Shown: positions 17,601 to 19,339 of the stretch, one piece after another
How positions within the stretch are numbered: the stretch's first letter is position 1
Layout: each line of letters begins with the position of its first letter
Virus record (IMG/VR): IMGVR_UViG_3300020473_000736
Coordinates: 1 to 25,834 of that record
Direction: 5' to 3' (one strand)
From: a virus
DNA length: 25,834 nt
Made by a program: the position numbers and the translations under genes
The notes under the pieces: generated by a model
What the model was told of the DNA's origin: nothing
The model's input: the letters and a program-made list of their open reading frames with translations, nothing else
Database searches by the model: none

Positions 17601-19292
17601 AAGAATTATCGTGAACCACCAGTACTAGTTTTCCGTAGTGCTTCCTTACTTGATGAAAATGGTGTTGCTATTGGATCACCTACAGGTGGTGGTGCACGTG
17701 CAAATGCTATCGTCACTAGAGGTGAAGTAACTGATATTGAAATTATTTCATCAGGATCAGGATATAAAGTACCACCTCAAGTTTTATTCACTAGAGGATA
17801 TTTCGTTATTCGTAAGGATCCTATTAATATTAAGAACCTTACTACTTTCGGTATTAACAGACAGATAGATCTTCGTTGTGGTCTTAGATCATATATTGAC
17901 ACTATCTTTAAAGGTGGTTCTGCTCCTCAATGGAGATCGATGTTACCTCTTGGTACCACATTGGTATTTGGTAATGCTGGTAGTCCTTCGTATATGATTA
18001 ATAGGACTTCTGATCCTAGAGTTATCATTAGAAAGATTCTTCCTCTGAGTGATATTACCACAAAACCTCAACCACAAATTCTATTTGAATTAGGACCAGA
18101 AGATCTTAAGTGTCAGCATAGAGGAACTAAAGTTACACAAACTCAGTGTACTGGTGGTGTACAAGGTATCTCAGTTGCTTTATCGAAATATAAGAAGACA
18201 GAAACTAAGCTTAGTGCTCAGTCAGGTTGTATTGAGAGACAAGCTGGTAATTTAGGTGATTCATTGATTGGTAAGGATACATTCAGTCCTGGACTTCTTG
18301 GTCCTCATCTACAGTATCTACAAGACTTTAAGTTTGAAATTCAACCTCAAAGTAGCACTAATAACACTGGTTCTTATGTAGATGGTAAAGGAAATACTAT
18401 TAACTACGTTATGGGTGATATGACTATTGGATTCTTCTCTGATTACTATCCTACCCTTGCCGTTGGTGATTTTGAAAATCCTGAAATTGCTGGTTCTAAA
18501 GTTGTAGCTCCTGGTGATACCAATGACTTCAACTTTATGCAAGGATCAAAAATACATTTTGGTACAACTTTGAAGTATTCTGCTTTGGATAATCCAAATG
18601 GTACAGATACATTACTTGTTACATCTACTGCTGGATTCCCTGCTAGTGGAGGTAGTTTAATTATTGGAAGTGCCAGTGATCAAGATAAGAGAGAGAAGAT
18701 TACGTATACACAAGCATTTGCCGATCGTTTTGTTGGGTGTACACGTGTCAATCCAATAGGTGTAGTCGAAAAAGGATTTAGTGCTTATGATTTCGGTACT
18801 ACCAATGTAGGGGCATCAGTCGTTGCAGGTGGTACAGGCACAGGCACAGGAGGTTTTGCTTCCAACATAAATTATCTCTTATTCTCAGGTGCAGGTGGAG
18901 CTAGATCCGCAACATTTGCTCCTACTGACTTGACTACATACAATACGGTAACATTTAGTGCGATTCGTGGTAACGGTAGCAATGGTGGTAATGCACCTTC
19001 TGCTGGAATACACGATTTGAACGTGAGTTACAGTATTGATGGTGGAACTACATTCTATGATATTGGGTCAGTTGCAATCTATTCAGACACTACGTTTGAT
19101 AATTGGCATACAATTACTCAAAATATCCCATCGAATGCTCAAACTGCCTCAACAATACTCCGTATCTATATGGCTGACTCCACGAATATGACATCAGAAC
19201 AGTATGGTGTCCGTTTAATGTGGTTCGATGATGCCAATACTGACTCCTATGTCGCAGGTGACTATATAATCACCGCAGATTTAGATCTATAA
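2658..19292 (+). CDS. 7: Giant modular gp7-like baseplate wedge protein, 5544 aa
   Basis: A single uninterrupted frame of 5544 codons (roughly 0.6 MDa) lies between gp6 and gp8, where T4-like phages carry gp7, the baseplate wedge initiator (1032 aa in T4). The N-terminus, with PDFIVEDYPLVTNFLSKYYE near residues 15-34, resembles marine-phage virion proteins at this position. Modules in order: GFP/YTS beta modules (about 76-124 and 315-365), a GxGYT-rich region (577-735), a YHYH domain (797-816), more GxGYT modules (1241-1316, 1624-1728), two LDGV modules (about 2013-2163), a helical module (2207-2338), the YPR repeat array (2339-4290), half a helical module (4296-4362), paired CAxVESAxNT helices (about 4386 and 4445), a third LDGV module, a fourth GxGYT module (about 5005), a third GFP module (5313-5368) and a C-terminal beta-sandwich-like domain (5378-5544). 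There is no signal peptide or obvious transmembrane segment. It presumably starts wedge assembly through its N-terminus and projects the rest outward. The gp7 name rests on synteny and the YHYH domain; I see no clear alignment to T4 gp7. It could also be a fibre fused to a gp7 equivalent. Confidence 0.8.
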   Translation: MAGPSLAALIESQLPDFIVEDYPLVTNFLSKYYEALSISEGPQDVINNFEKYLDVDTFSPEILVKTASLELEITLGTDNIDITVDNTDGFPNSNGMIMIDQEIFLYTSKTQTQFKNCIRGYSAKTELGDLYNDIKFVNSAAAVHKQYAVVNNLSNLLLAALIKNYEEQYTSGFPYPYLRDQTNKNLLVKRIKDFYNVKGTPQSLEFIFQMLFSVKPDIIYPKENVYKASESGWNNKELLVVEAISGDIRKVVGNPVVQTPDPYNPELTAANAIIDNIVGEPYQGSLQYTLTISPGSKEGEFAIARRTFLMNELSSNAGPGDRIDVFSTIGFPERDGRVIIGVEEITYSNKTATQFIIKERDAVNSQNKQEYTHKKLVRAFTKNNLVGHWNENGVSGEVHLRIYGLVSGLKSKGIEPEASAGLEYDETADNYFDVSSGGIPYVNFNNMVEFRSSGFSDDLPLSNEWIINENFSKLSGSDPSNVGTNNIKDKLLSDVSAIYRDAENYYIASSGFPSYAIGPFDNIETPQDQEYLKILPRKPIEASSKNITTSKEVGVLVNGVPILNHKSERGLDYGALEKITITDPGRNYSVPPTVNIEGDATATAEINGLGEITAVNVTNPGTGYTSAPAVTFTSGSGGQFTVLIQQGEIANIYLSVNAQAQIIDAGSDYTEAPDVFIYDASGKGGGAFFTCQIDATTGKITGFTKQSGGFDYVDSSTTVTLVPKSRMASATAVLTRWQYNRYLEMSVDNGNASGIVEDSNDPNYGYAYGHIIAPSSLKVQRVDNVDGQGNPLSNKSHSPILGWAYDGNPIYGSFGYENAYQDVTAANPTVKRMGSSWKLKTSRISDAPSITTYSLGRFTNDYEFEERLGDLDANNGRFCTTPEFPNGVYAYFMTTDDTEAPTFPYTIGESFYNVPIEENWKPKSRQAFLPDGVRRRTVSANDKTGELLTSRVSGIEYGPITNVEVHQSSYNFTNEDVLYIDNSINDNGDGLFAAVDQIQGQEVASLSCNTPKNLYLTCNDNVYLNHNTVLTQDNSGATGTVIGKIEEDNKFVVKNVTGTFNKIDPVQSTTEIYNITFDDTVVADVGSFIVYAVNSGGVSHEAAIGKVLRNVFDKNTVIVELQNANPDLETTVVDGNTVTIPSTSYNKLGFFADGNGCAIGEDSATIVNVRALSKNFTLLDVEDNIAVLRTASKRHGLAVGDDVIVTVQPDSSISTQKYYVETKKYNTIKLNPPTKVTDINGSGIARLTLVNAGSGFTPSTTFAGLTLTNASGTGQSATVTLTTNSGGHVESFIIANKGDGYGYGNILTIQSSLLGGNVNSQECSFFVDAAGCAKGDTVILTTSAAGFSAGDIVQITDEFCEIDSVSGNEITVVRGVNGSEAEDHIEGVSVTLVSNVYRFEKDASISFGGNTAFVDSYNSETQDLTVYYQNEGDTVITTSSTFLDGSTPAKQVSIASAPDTSLKFRFRKDGETEWNKNITLDIQRTYRYLFDTSDTSLLNRNLKFYENVYKTTDLIQAFESDTKPGANGSFTTFQLGYGIPIDGSTWNSTPVLDIPPKIYYGEVSNKIDSEAQFFTLVEDPFAGKHPVFYGYEMEFAYRLTTTPQNEGFTNVQYYTDSLYAVGAIKRVKVISGGKNYTMPPLVPGVFLNKRFRGAFTPNIIDGRIVSVTVTDTGLNYSKPIVLLENIGNGANAKFNVELRPDGSVGRIIPTVEGIDYPDTTTLRLYESDVKLFAHGDDIGKLATLEIISSGKDFNNDPTLTPQVNPPIVMTLNNMPDKAFLNGELITQRNLGGDVIASGRVDYWVDGINILRLKGIYGNFDSRYQIYGETLRSYASIQKIFVADIVPEIGPTSTSVGSYSSDRSKLSAVSQKVQDGVYYQDYSYVVKSTVSINDWRDFVKRFTHPAGFNLFGEVLIESEGDGTQPETIDTPQSGIKDNGFGAVLSILEPGVLGVTCSHKSRKITQSHVRVDSMSKQRGKGTINYSEQNNVEIEVFDLDLSPEFDGAIQADGTITGTTQFTLFKKDINEVLSPYNARQLIVTLDGVLQDPDTAYTISGSTITFASPPLGPYIDTRTGIAVPGVTFYGKSMKFQDDTNNAEWMLEATNITSQFDGTTKEFDLGITIAENDHLYVSLDGVIQEPDVAFTLTPGGIGTSKITFSEAPRQVGKIVELDIGDATNWLVNDFVVGQTSGARGEIVAKRYFRGNKYLDAANIIKDNASVLAEESVGILDDTSKFKPEYFQYPGLGRNQCIVDLKSVLRAMSDDLIQGGNSNTFDAAKEYLLDPSDPNSDIKHIEGEVEATLWAMKYLKDMTILAVRNKFGIDNLYDFQRAAASDFKLTPSNAVYTPSNGTFVLTIPNHELTTEDYITIADNALKFSCTMGTGDKTYPRQGDPAYRSTLAITNVTGDDVTVNVGATTNITHTPTAGSYDPATGLLELTIGSHNLKPNTAVKIAPNSLSFSCEMDDQATVKTYPRTTDPYFDTAVNIVSTGSTFHTATGAIYSGTTGIMTVTVPDHGFENGDKVKIADGGITFSCTYGAGVHNYVGGTATNAITVTGGSQMNVTNAQYTPSTGDLILTIGAGHNLTLVDTITIAAGSLTFQCDLDNFGSDHSYPRSTDPVYNKAIGIKAVGSTTITVDVGVSSPGSAYPRSTDAISGKFMPISNVTDNTFDISVLDTIPSTNTDVHTYVSSVPNAIELEKGRITLQVGSSPLVSHNVSNAQYDPQTGDMVLTIGTHSLNTNESIKLLDNSIRFSCTEGSGEYSYPRPDTIPLTATTGTTYNPTTGVMSVTTTGNHGLVDGDWIKFADGSLSLSCDYGTTNHTYVGGTSIDALSSGGTNYNVIGANYNSANGEMVLTIGTHSLSTSDTVLIAANAIAFTCDADNNATTHTYPRIGDPAYNTAIDIDAVDQGAGTITVNVGAASGGQTKTYPRETDYPHDRWLKVSNTQADTTVFEVTVLDAIPSTNTNTHVFVSAVADGISKKKDPFHDTAINIKGSDQSAGTITINVLNTAPSTNVTPHTYLGSLPGAVISGGGYTHRFIGAANDAIISGGDYTHTFVESTQNSIGVYADPYNIDNPVANTFIDAAKLISDNKTFVAEEAVARMATGTLQTVSDATYTPVTGILELNIGAHSYTTGQFVRIPDNSLIFSCTMGSGNKTYPRPSDPISGETVQIKSVDQSGGTFTIDVGASPIVNYDVSNATYDPALGDMVLTIGSHNLSTGTSIKLATDSLKFECPAAVGTHIYSGGTVTNAVTIDGVQKDITDADYNPVTGLLELTVGSTTGLAAATSHQAGSGTTYNPTTGIMTLEVTGHTFSNGDLVYLDDGAVTFKCQYGVGSAHTWVGGTSTNAITITAGSVQKDVTSATYDPNTGLCVMTIGAHSFTTSDTVTIGADKLSFTCTADGNVKTKTYPRATDPAYNTAIAIDAVDPSGGTITCNVGVVSGNVTTAYPRATDPISNKWVAISNVQTDTFDIQVLDTIPSTNTDAHTFVSSAPGAIKRASNTITIGAGKVTFTCDADNHATDHPYPRTTDPVYNTPIGIIAVTGTTVSCNVGIASATSQSTYPRATGAATSNGSDYAYDTPLEITATTGTTITLNVNGGQGAISVNSAHTFVEATAGAVISGGNYTHTFQGSSAPIEVGVGTIADPYYDDAAYIKYEGTPLTATNAAYAPDTGIVTLTVPTLQFTPSDAAYSPASGDMQITLGAGHNLTTYDSIKIAANSLSFSCEFNGVTQTKTYPRATGAATTNGADYAYDVFLPILKVDDTTVTVNVNGGQGVISHNVPHTFQGAGPLCITSQGHGLASGDKIKIVDGSLTFTCAEDGNLTNHAYPRATDPISDKWIPVSNVTPNTFDIQCLETLPSTNETVHTFVSALVNGIIKQDGVIVTNVGKSSNTTPHLFSPQVGQTPTNATYTPSTGIMEVTITSHGFDNGDYVQFADGAVIFRCDENGQADDHAYPRAITDSFTAGTGTSYDGSTGVLTVDVGVTHNLSDGDWIRFKDGALTFTCTEDTNQTQHSYPRYTDYPSNKWLEISNASGQTFDVTVLDIIPSTNTTAHSFVANQAMTDGIEHKKDPASGSWLKILNKTSDTFQVQVNTTVPSSNVTTHVYQGSLPNSVKRAVILTGGDYQHTFDRALTNSITANTGAKFTPTNATFAPDTGILVLTIGSGHSLTTSNTITIDPNAIVMRCEMDANETPHSYPRPTDPAYGRTLSLQSVDDGAGTITLFVGKSLPLAYEPTVGRYDPITGDLIMDIGEHRLSRGTGFKFFRDALSLTCSMDNHETVHTYPRASSHDALGDCVDDVKDILKAIVWNLKYGGNNRVWDAADLFIDRRGYLEHIQHQIPEVLNVMGHLKTILANVIRSNDVNVVGSHGLIQVKDPSITKESNECAAVESAVNTFVTLIEDAVQTPNTFESNVARTIPERWPIVHSSLTANRDLTITVDSLPQCAQVESAINTLFSIVTTTIQETAYNNTNYLMTITQDFPNPNKIQVEMSEKEFIAGEDVQSEATLTTVTATSTDVIAPGIQQKFFGYKHGKYYKLDSIEPQFNSAQTIFELERSGVPFYAERNQNIVIVLNGVIQQNKVAYRIEDNYVIFNEPPSTGSACFILYYFGLDPERILLGYNIEPPGTFKKFFKLTLDTQVIIPVEGADCWVSTDANSDTHTYEYSYARGRIYKQNWEPGSRNLVFVEGVTAQKVNWEGGTISITRDRGASASLLDANVTAVEELVNVDLRERLFNRQDRLESNLKPGDLIQIDGEADTRSIIRAAREALVTSGYDSDTTVGSFFRSYEYEVVVNVGPYSGQIEGDGGQAVARIDAELRYHTLVSSRQLNQEYLPGDILVQYADQNNTSSAIVWQATVKNYVPARKTIELYSNYLDGNPYTDPVEANFRPGEKVYIDGTVGTESIGLQYLKPGGVNSLVVSKRDNSTYFTNQFNWRNDNVLNKGEDRLGGAFVPANASANNISQEYGFTSSIYSDDLEDQISKNYREPPVLVFRSASLLDENGVAIGSPTGGGARANAIVTRGEVTDIEIISSGSGYKVPPQVLFTRGYFVIRKDPINIKNLTTFGINRQIDLRCGLRSYIDTIFKGGSAPQWRSMLPLGTTLVFGNAGSPSYMINRTSDPRVIIRKILPLSDITTKPQPQILFELGPEDLKCQHRGTKVTQTQCTGGVQGISVALSKYKKTETKLSAQSGCIERQAGNLGDSLIGKDTFSPGLLGPHLQYLQDFKFEIQPQSSTNNTGSYVDGKGNTINYVMGDMTIGFFSDYYPTLAVGDFENPEIAGSKVVAPGDTNDFNFMQGSKIHFGTTLKYSALDNPNGTDTLLVTSTAGFPASGGSLIIGSASDQDKREKITYTQAFADRFVGCTRVNPIGVVEKGFSAYDFGTTNVGASVVAGGTGTGTGGFASNINYLLFSGAGGARSATFAPTDLTTYNTVTFSAIRGNGSNGGNAPSAGIHDLNVSYSIDGGTTFYDIGSVAIYSDTTFDNWHTITQNIPSNAQTASTILRIYMADSTNMTSEQYGVRLMWFDDANTDSYVAGDYIITADLDL
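2883..3029 (+). repeat. GFP/YT beta module, copy 1 (coding)
   Basis: This encodes the pattern TDGFPNSNGMIMIDQEIFLY followed by TSKTQTQFKNCIRG. The same pattern, a GFP turn, G.(I/V)(I/M)I, a glutamate, YT/YS, then TQF and a charged end, recurs at 3600-3750 and near the C-terminus at 18594-18760. It is a short beta module used three times in this protein. It is common in marine-phage virion proteins, and its function is unknown to me. Confidence 0.65.
3600..3750 (+). repeat. GFP/YT beta module, copy 2 (coding)
   Basis: This encodes IGFPERDGRVIIGVEEITYS followed by NKTATQF. It lines up with copy 1 over the GFP turn, the VIIG strand and the Y(S/T).KT.TQF end. The similarity is clear in protein but low in DNA, so the duplication is old. 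Confidence 0.6.
4386..4862 (+). repeat. GxGYT-type beta repeats within the gp7-like gene, block 1
   Basis: The block holds tandem beta units with the pattern (I/V)T(D/N)PG.(N/G)Y(S/T)..P.V....G.GA.(A/F)......G.I. Seen copies include ITDPGRNYSVPPTVNIEGDA, VTNPGTGYTSAPAVTF and IDAGSDYTEAPDVFIYDASG, with a degenerate SGGFDY copy at the end. Similar units recur at about 6380-6604, 7527-7840 and 17670-17810 in this gene, and also in the gp8 gene downstream. They look like structural spacer or decoration domains. Confidence 0.7.
5046..5105 (+). other. YHYH-domain core motif within the gp7-like gene
   Basis: Residues 797-816 read HSPILGWAYDGNPIYG followed by SFGY. This is the characteristic HSPI.GWAYDG.PIYG.(Y/F)GY core of the YHYH domain family. 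Marine T4-like phage proteins at the gp7 position often carry this domain, and it also occurs in unrelated secreted bacterial proteins. Its biochemical role is not established. Here it is the best single marker linking this giant protein to marine phage gp7. Confidence 0.85.
6380..6604 (+). repeat. GxGYT-type beta repeats, block 2 (coding)
   Basis: The encoded units VNAGSGFTPSTTFAGLTL and ANKGDGYGYGNILTI follow the same (V/I).(N/A).G(S/D)G(F/Y)....... plan as block 1, with a linking segment GTGQSATVTLTTNSGGHV. They flank a run rich in Thr and Ser. This is a second use of the module in the same protein. Confidence 0.55.
7527..7840 (+). repeat. GxGYT-type beta repeats, block 3 (coding)
   Basis: Three units are visible: VISGGKNYTMPPLVPGV, VTDTGLNYSKPIVLLENIG and PTVEGIDYPDTTTLRLYES. 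They are separated by DGRIVSVTV and DGSVGRIIPTV strands, the same strand that follows the glycine-aromatic turn in block 1. The regular alternation suggests a row of small beta domains. Confidence 0.6.
8694..8856 (+). repeat. LDGV beta module, copy 1 (coding)
   Basis: This encodes TTQFTLF, then LIVTLDGVLQDPDTAYTISG and STITFASPPL. The plan is a TQF-type strand, a (L/I)(I/Y)V.L(D/N)GV(L/I)Q(D/E/Q)...A(Y/F) core, then a (I/V).F..(P/A)P end. Copy 2 follows at 8970-9147, and a third copy lies beyond the repeat array at about 16290-16488. The module is shared among marine phage virion proteins. Confidence 0.6.
8970..9147 (+). repeat. LDGV beta module, copy 2 (coding)
   Basis: This encodes TSQFDGTTKEFDLG, then LYVSLDGVIQEPDVAFTLTP and KITFSEAPR. 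It is tandem with copy 1 and shares the LDGV(L/I)Q(D/E)PD.A(Y/F)T core. It is followed directly by a GQTSGARGEI turn and the helical module. Confidence 0.6.
9276..9671 (+). repeat. Helical DAA/AEEAV-GGN module, complete copy (coding)
   Basis: Residues about 2207-2338 form a predicted helical module in an otherwise beta-rich protein. The N half reads DAANIIKDNASVLAEESVG. The C half begins at NQCIVDLKSVLRAMSDDLIQ and continues GGNSNTFDAAKEYL, with HIEGEVEATLWAMKYLKDM after it. It runs straight into the first array unit (TPSNAVYTPS). An N-half fragment recurs at 11862-11975 inside the array and a C-half fragment at 15543-15743 just after it. This type of module occurs in other marine phage structural proteins, and its function is unknown. 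Confidence 0.65.
10135..10746 (+). repeat. Higher-order super-unit, copy 1
   Basis: About 610 bases encode, in order: a TG..Y...TGIM unit ending in YVGG, an A.Y.P.TGD unit ending in SYPRSTDPVYN, a short half-unit ending in AYPRSTDAISGKF, an ISNV strand and DTIPSTNTDVHTYVSS. The same order and nearly the same length recur at 10970-11595 and 12523-13149. This copy has the GAGHNL form of the LTIG.H motif and lacks the DAVD.(G/S)(A/G)GTIT segment of the other two. Confidence 0.6.
10970..11595 (+). repeat. Higher-order super-unit, copy 2
   Basis: The block order matches copy 1: GTTYNPTTGVM, HTYVGGTS, MVLTIGTHSLSTSDTV, TYPRIGDPAYN, IDAVDQGAGTITVNVG, TYPRETDYPHDRWLKVSN and DAIPSTNTNTHVFVS. It resembles copy 3 more than copy 1, with GTTYNPTTG(V/I)M, TIG.HS.(S/T)TSDTV and DPAYNTAI.IDAVD in common. 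It is preceded by a VSNAQYDPQTGDMVLTIG unit, as copy 3 is preceded by a similar unit. Confidence 0.65.
11862..11975 (+). repeat. Orphan N-half of the helical module inside the array
   Basis: The encoded segment reads DPYNIDNPVANTFIDAAKL followed by ISDNKTFVAEEAVARM. It matches the N half of the complete module (DAANIIKDNASVLAEES) at 9276, but the expected C half with Cys and GGN does not follow. The next residues are an array unit (SDATYTPVTGILELNIG). The matching C half appears only after the array, at 15543. A shorter possible remnant, DPYYDDAAYIK, lies near 13590. Confidence 0.6.
12523..13149 (+). repeat. Higher-order super-unit, copy 3
   Basis: About 627 bases encode GTTYNPTTGIM, HTWVGGTSTNAI, CVMTIGAHSFTTSDTV, TYPRATDPAYN, IDAVDPSGGTITCNVG, AYPRATDPISNKWVAISNV and DTIPSTNTDAHTFVSS, the same order as the other two copies. 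The YPR-to-YPR spacing of 117 bases (12882 to 12999) equals that in copy 2 (11322 to 11439). A truncated unit (ADYNPVTGLLELTVGSTTG) immediately precedes this copy. Confidence 0.65.
15543..15743 (+). repeat. Orphan C-half of the helical module after the array
   Basis: Residues 4296-4362 read CVDDVKDILKAIVWNLKYGG, then NNRVWDAADLFIDRRGYLEH and further helical sequence. This matches the C half of the complete module (CIVDLKSVLRAMSDDLIQGG, NSNTFDAAKEYL) at 9400-9655. It is joined directly to the last, partial array unit (YPRASSHDALGD), with no N half before it. Confidence 0.65.
15813..16110 (+). repeat. Paired CAxVESAxNT helical segments (coding)
   Basis: Two similar helical stretches follow the C-half helical module: CAAVESAVNTFVTLIEDAVQ starting at 15813 and CAQVESAINTLFSIVTTTIQ starting at 15990. 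Both begin with Cys, keep VESA(V/I)NT and end in an amphipathic run to (V/I)Q. This is a local duplication of about 59 residues. In related marine phage proteins such segments commonly follow the GGN helices, so the complete module upstream of the array may have lost its tail to the array. Confidence 0.55.
16290..16488 (+). repeat. LDGV beta module, copy 3 (coding)
   Basis: This encodes AQTIFELERSGVPFY, then IVIVLNGVIQQNKVAYRIED and YVIFNEPPS, ending FILYYFG. The L(D/N)GVIQ...A(Y/F) core and (V/I).F.(E/S).P end match copies 1 and 2 at 8694-9147. One pair lies before the array and one copy after it. Confidence 0.6.
17670..17810 (+). repeat. GxGYT-type beta unit, block 4 (coding)
   Basis: This encodes TGGGARANAIVTRGEVTDIE followed by IISSGSGYKVPPQVLFTRG. 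It keeps the G.GA.A.A.(V)..G.(I/V)T.I.I...GSGY..PP.V plan of the earlier blocks and is the clearest single consensus copy in the C-terminal third of the protein. Confidence 0.65.
18594..18760 (+). repeat. GFP/YT beta module, copy 3 (coding)
   Basis: This encodes TDTLLVTSTAGFPASGGSLI, then IGSASDQDKREKITYTQ and FVGCTRV. It repeats the GFP turn, (L/V)IIG strand, ITYT strand and aromatic-plus-Arg end of the two N-terminal copies. It immediately precedes the C-terminal beta domain. Confidence 0.6.
18790..19289 (+). other. C-terminal beta-sandwich-like domain of the gp7-like protein
   Basis: Residues about 5378-5544 contain a Gly-rich lead (GGTGTGTGGF) and a GARSATF strand. These are followed by TVTFSAIRGNGSNGGNAP, LNVSYSIDGGTTFYDIG and a series of alternating strands ending YGVRLMWF. 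The N-G-G-x-x-P and L.V.YS.DGGT.(F/W) features recur in terminal domains of marine phage structural proteins and resemble jelly-roll or carbohydrate-binding folds. A peripheral, possibly host- or glycan-contacting role is inference. Confidence 0.5.
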
Positions 19293-19301
19293 ATATAAAT
19301 A
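19288..19301 (+). promoter_or_regulatory. Two overlapping T4-type late promoters upstream of gp8
   Basis: The sequence TATAAATATAAATA contains two complete copies of the late element TATAAATA, at 19288-19295 and 19294-19301, offset by six bases. It overlaps the stop codon of the giant gene (19290-19292) and lies in the only real gap between the large structural genes. In T4-like phages this element is recognised by the late sigma factor gp55 with gp33 and the gp45 clamp, and it works without a -35 box. Initiation six or seven bases downstream would leave a leader of about 30-38 bases before the gp8 ATG. Confidence 0.8.
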
Positions 19302-19339
19302 ACTTTCGGATCCAGTCTCAGAAACCCTTTTAGAAAACA

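Noticed and set aside
398-18542. Many antisense open frames of 60-100 codons across gp25, gp6 and the giant gene
   Set aside because: All lie opposite strongly supported coding sequence. Their products are rich in Ser, Ile, Cys and Thr, as expected from reverse complements of these AT-rich codons, and they show no known motif or spacing.
19293-19339. Terminator between the giant gene and gp8
   Set aside because: I see no GC-rich stem followed by a T run in the gap. CCCTTTT occurs without a matching hairpin.
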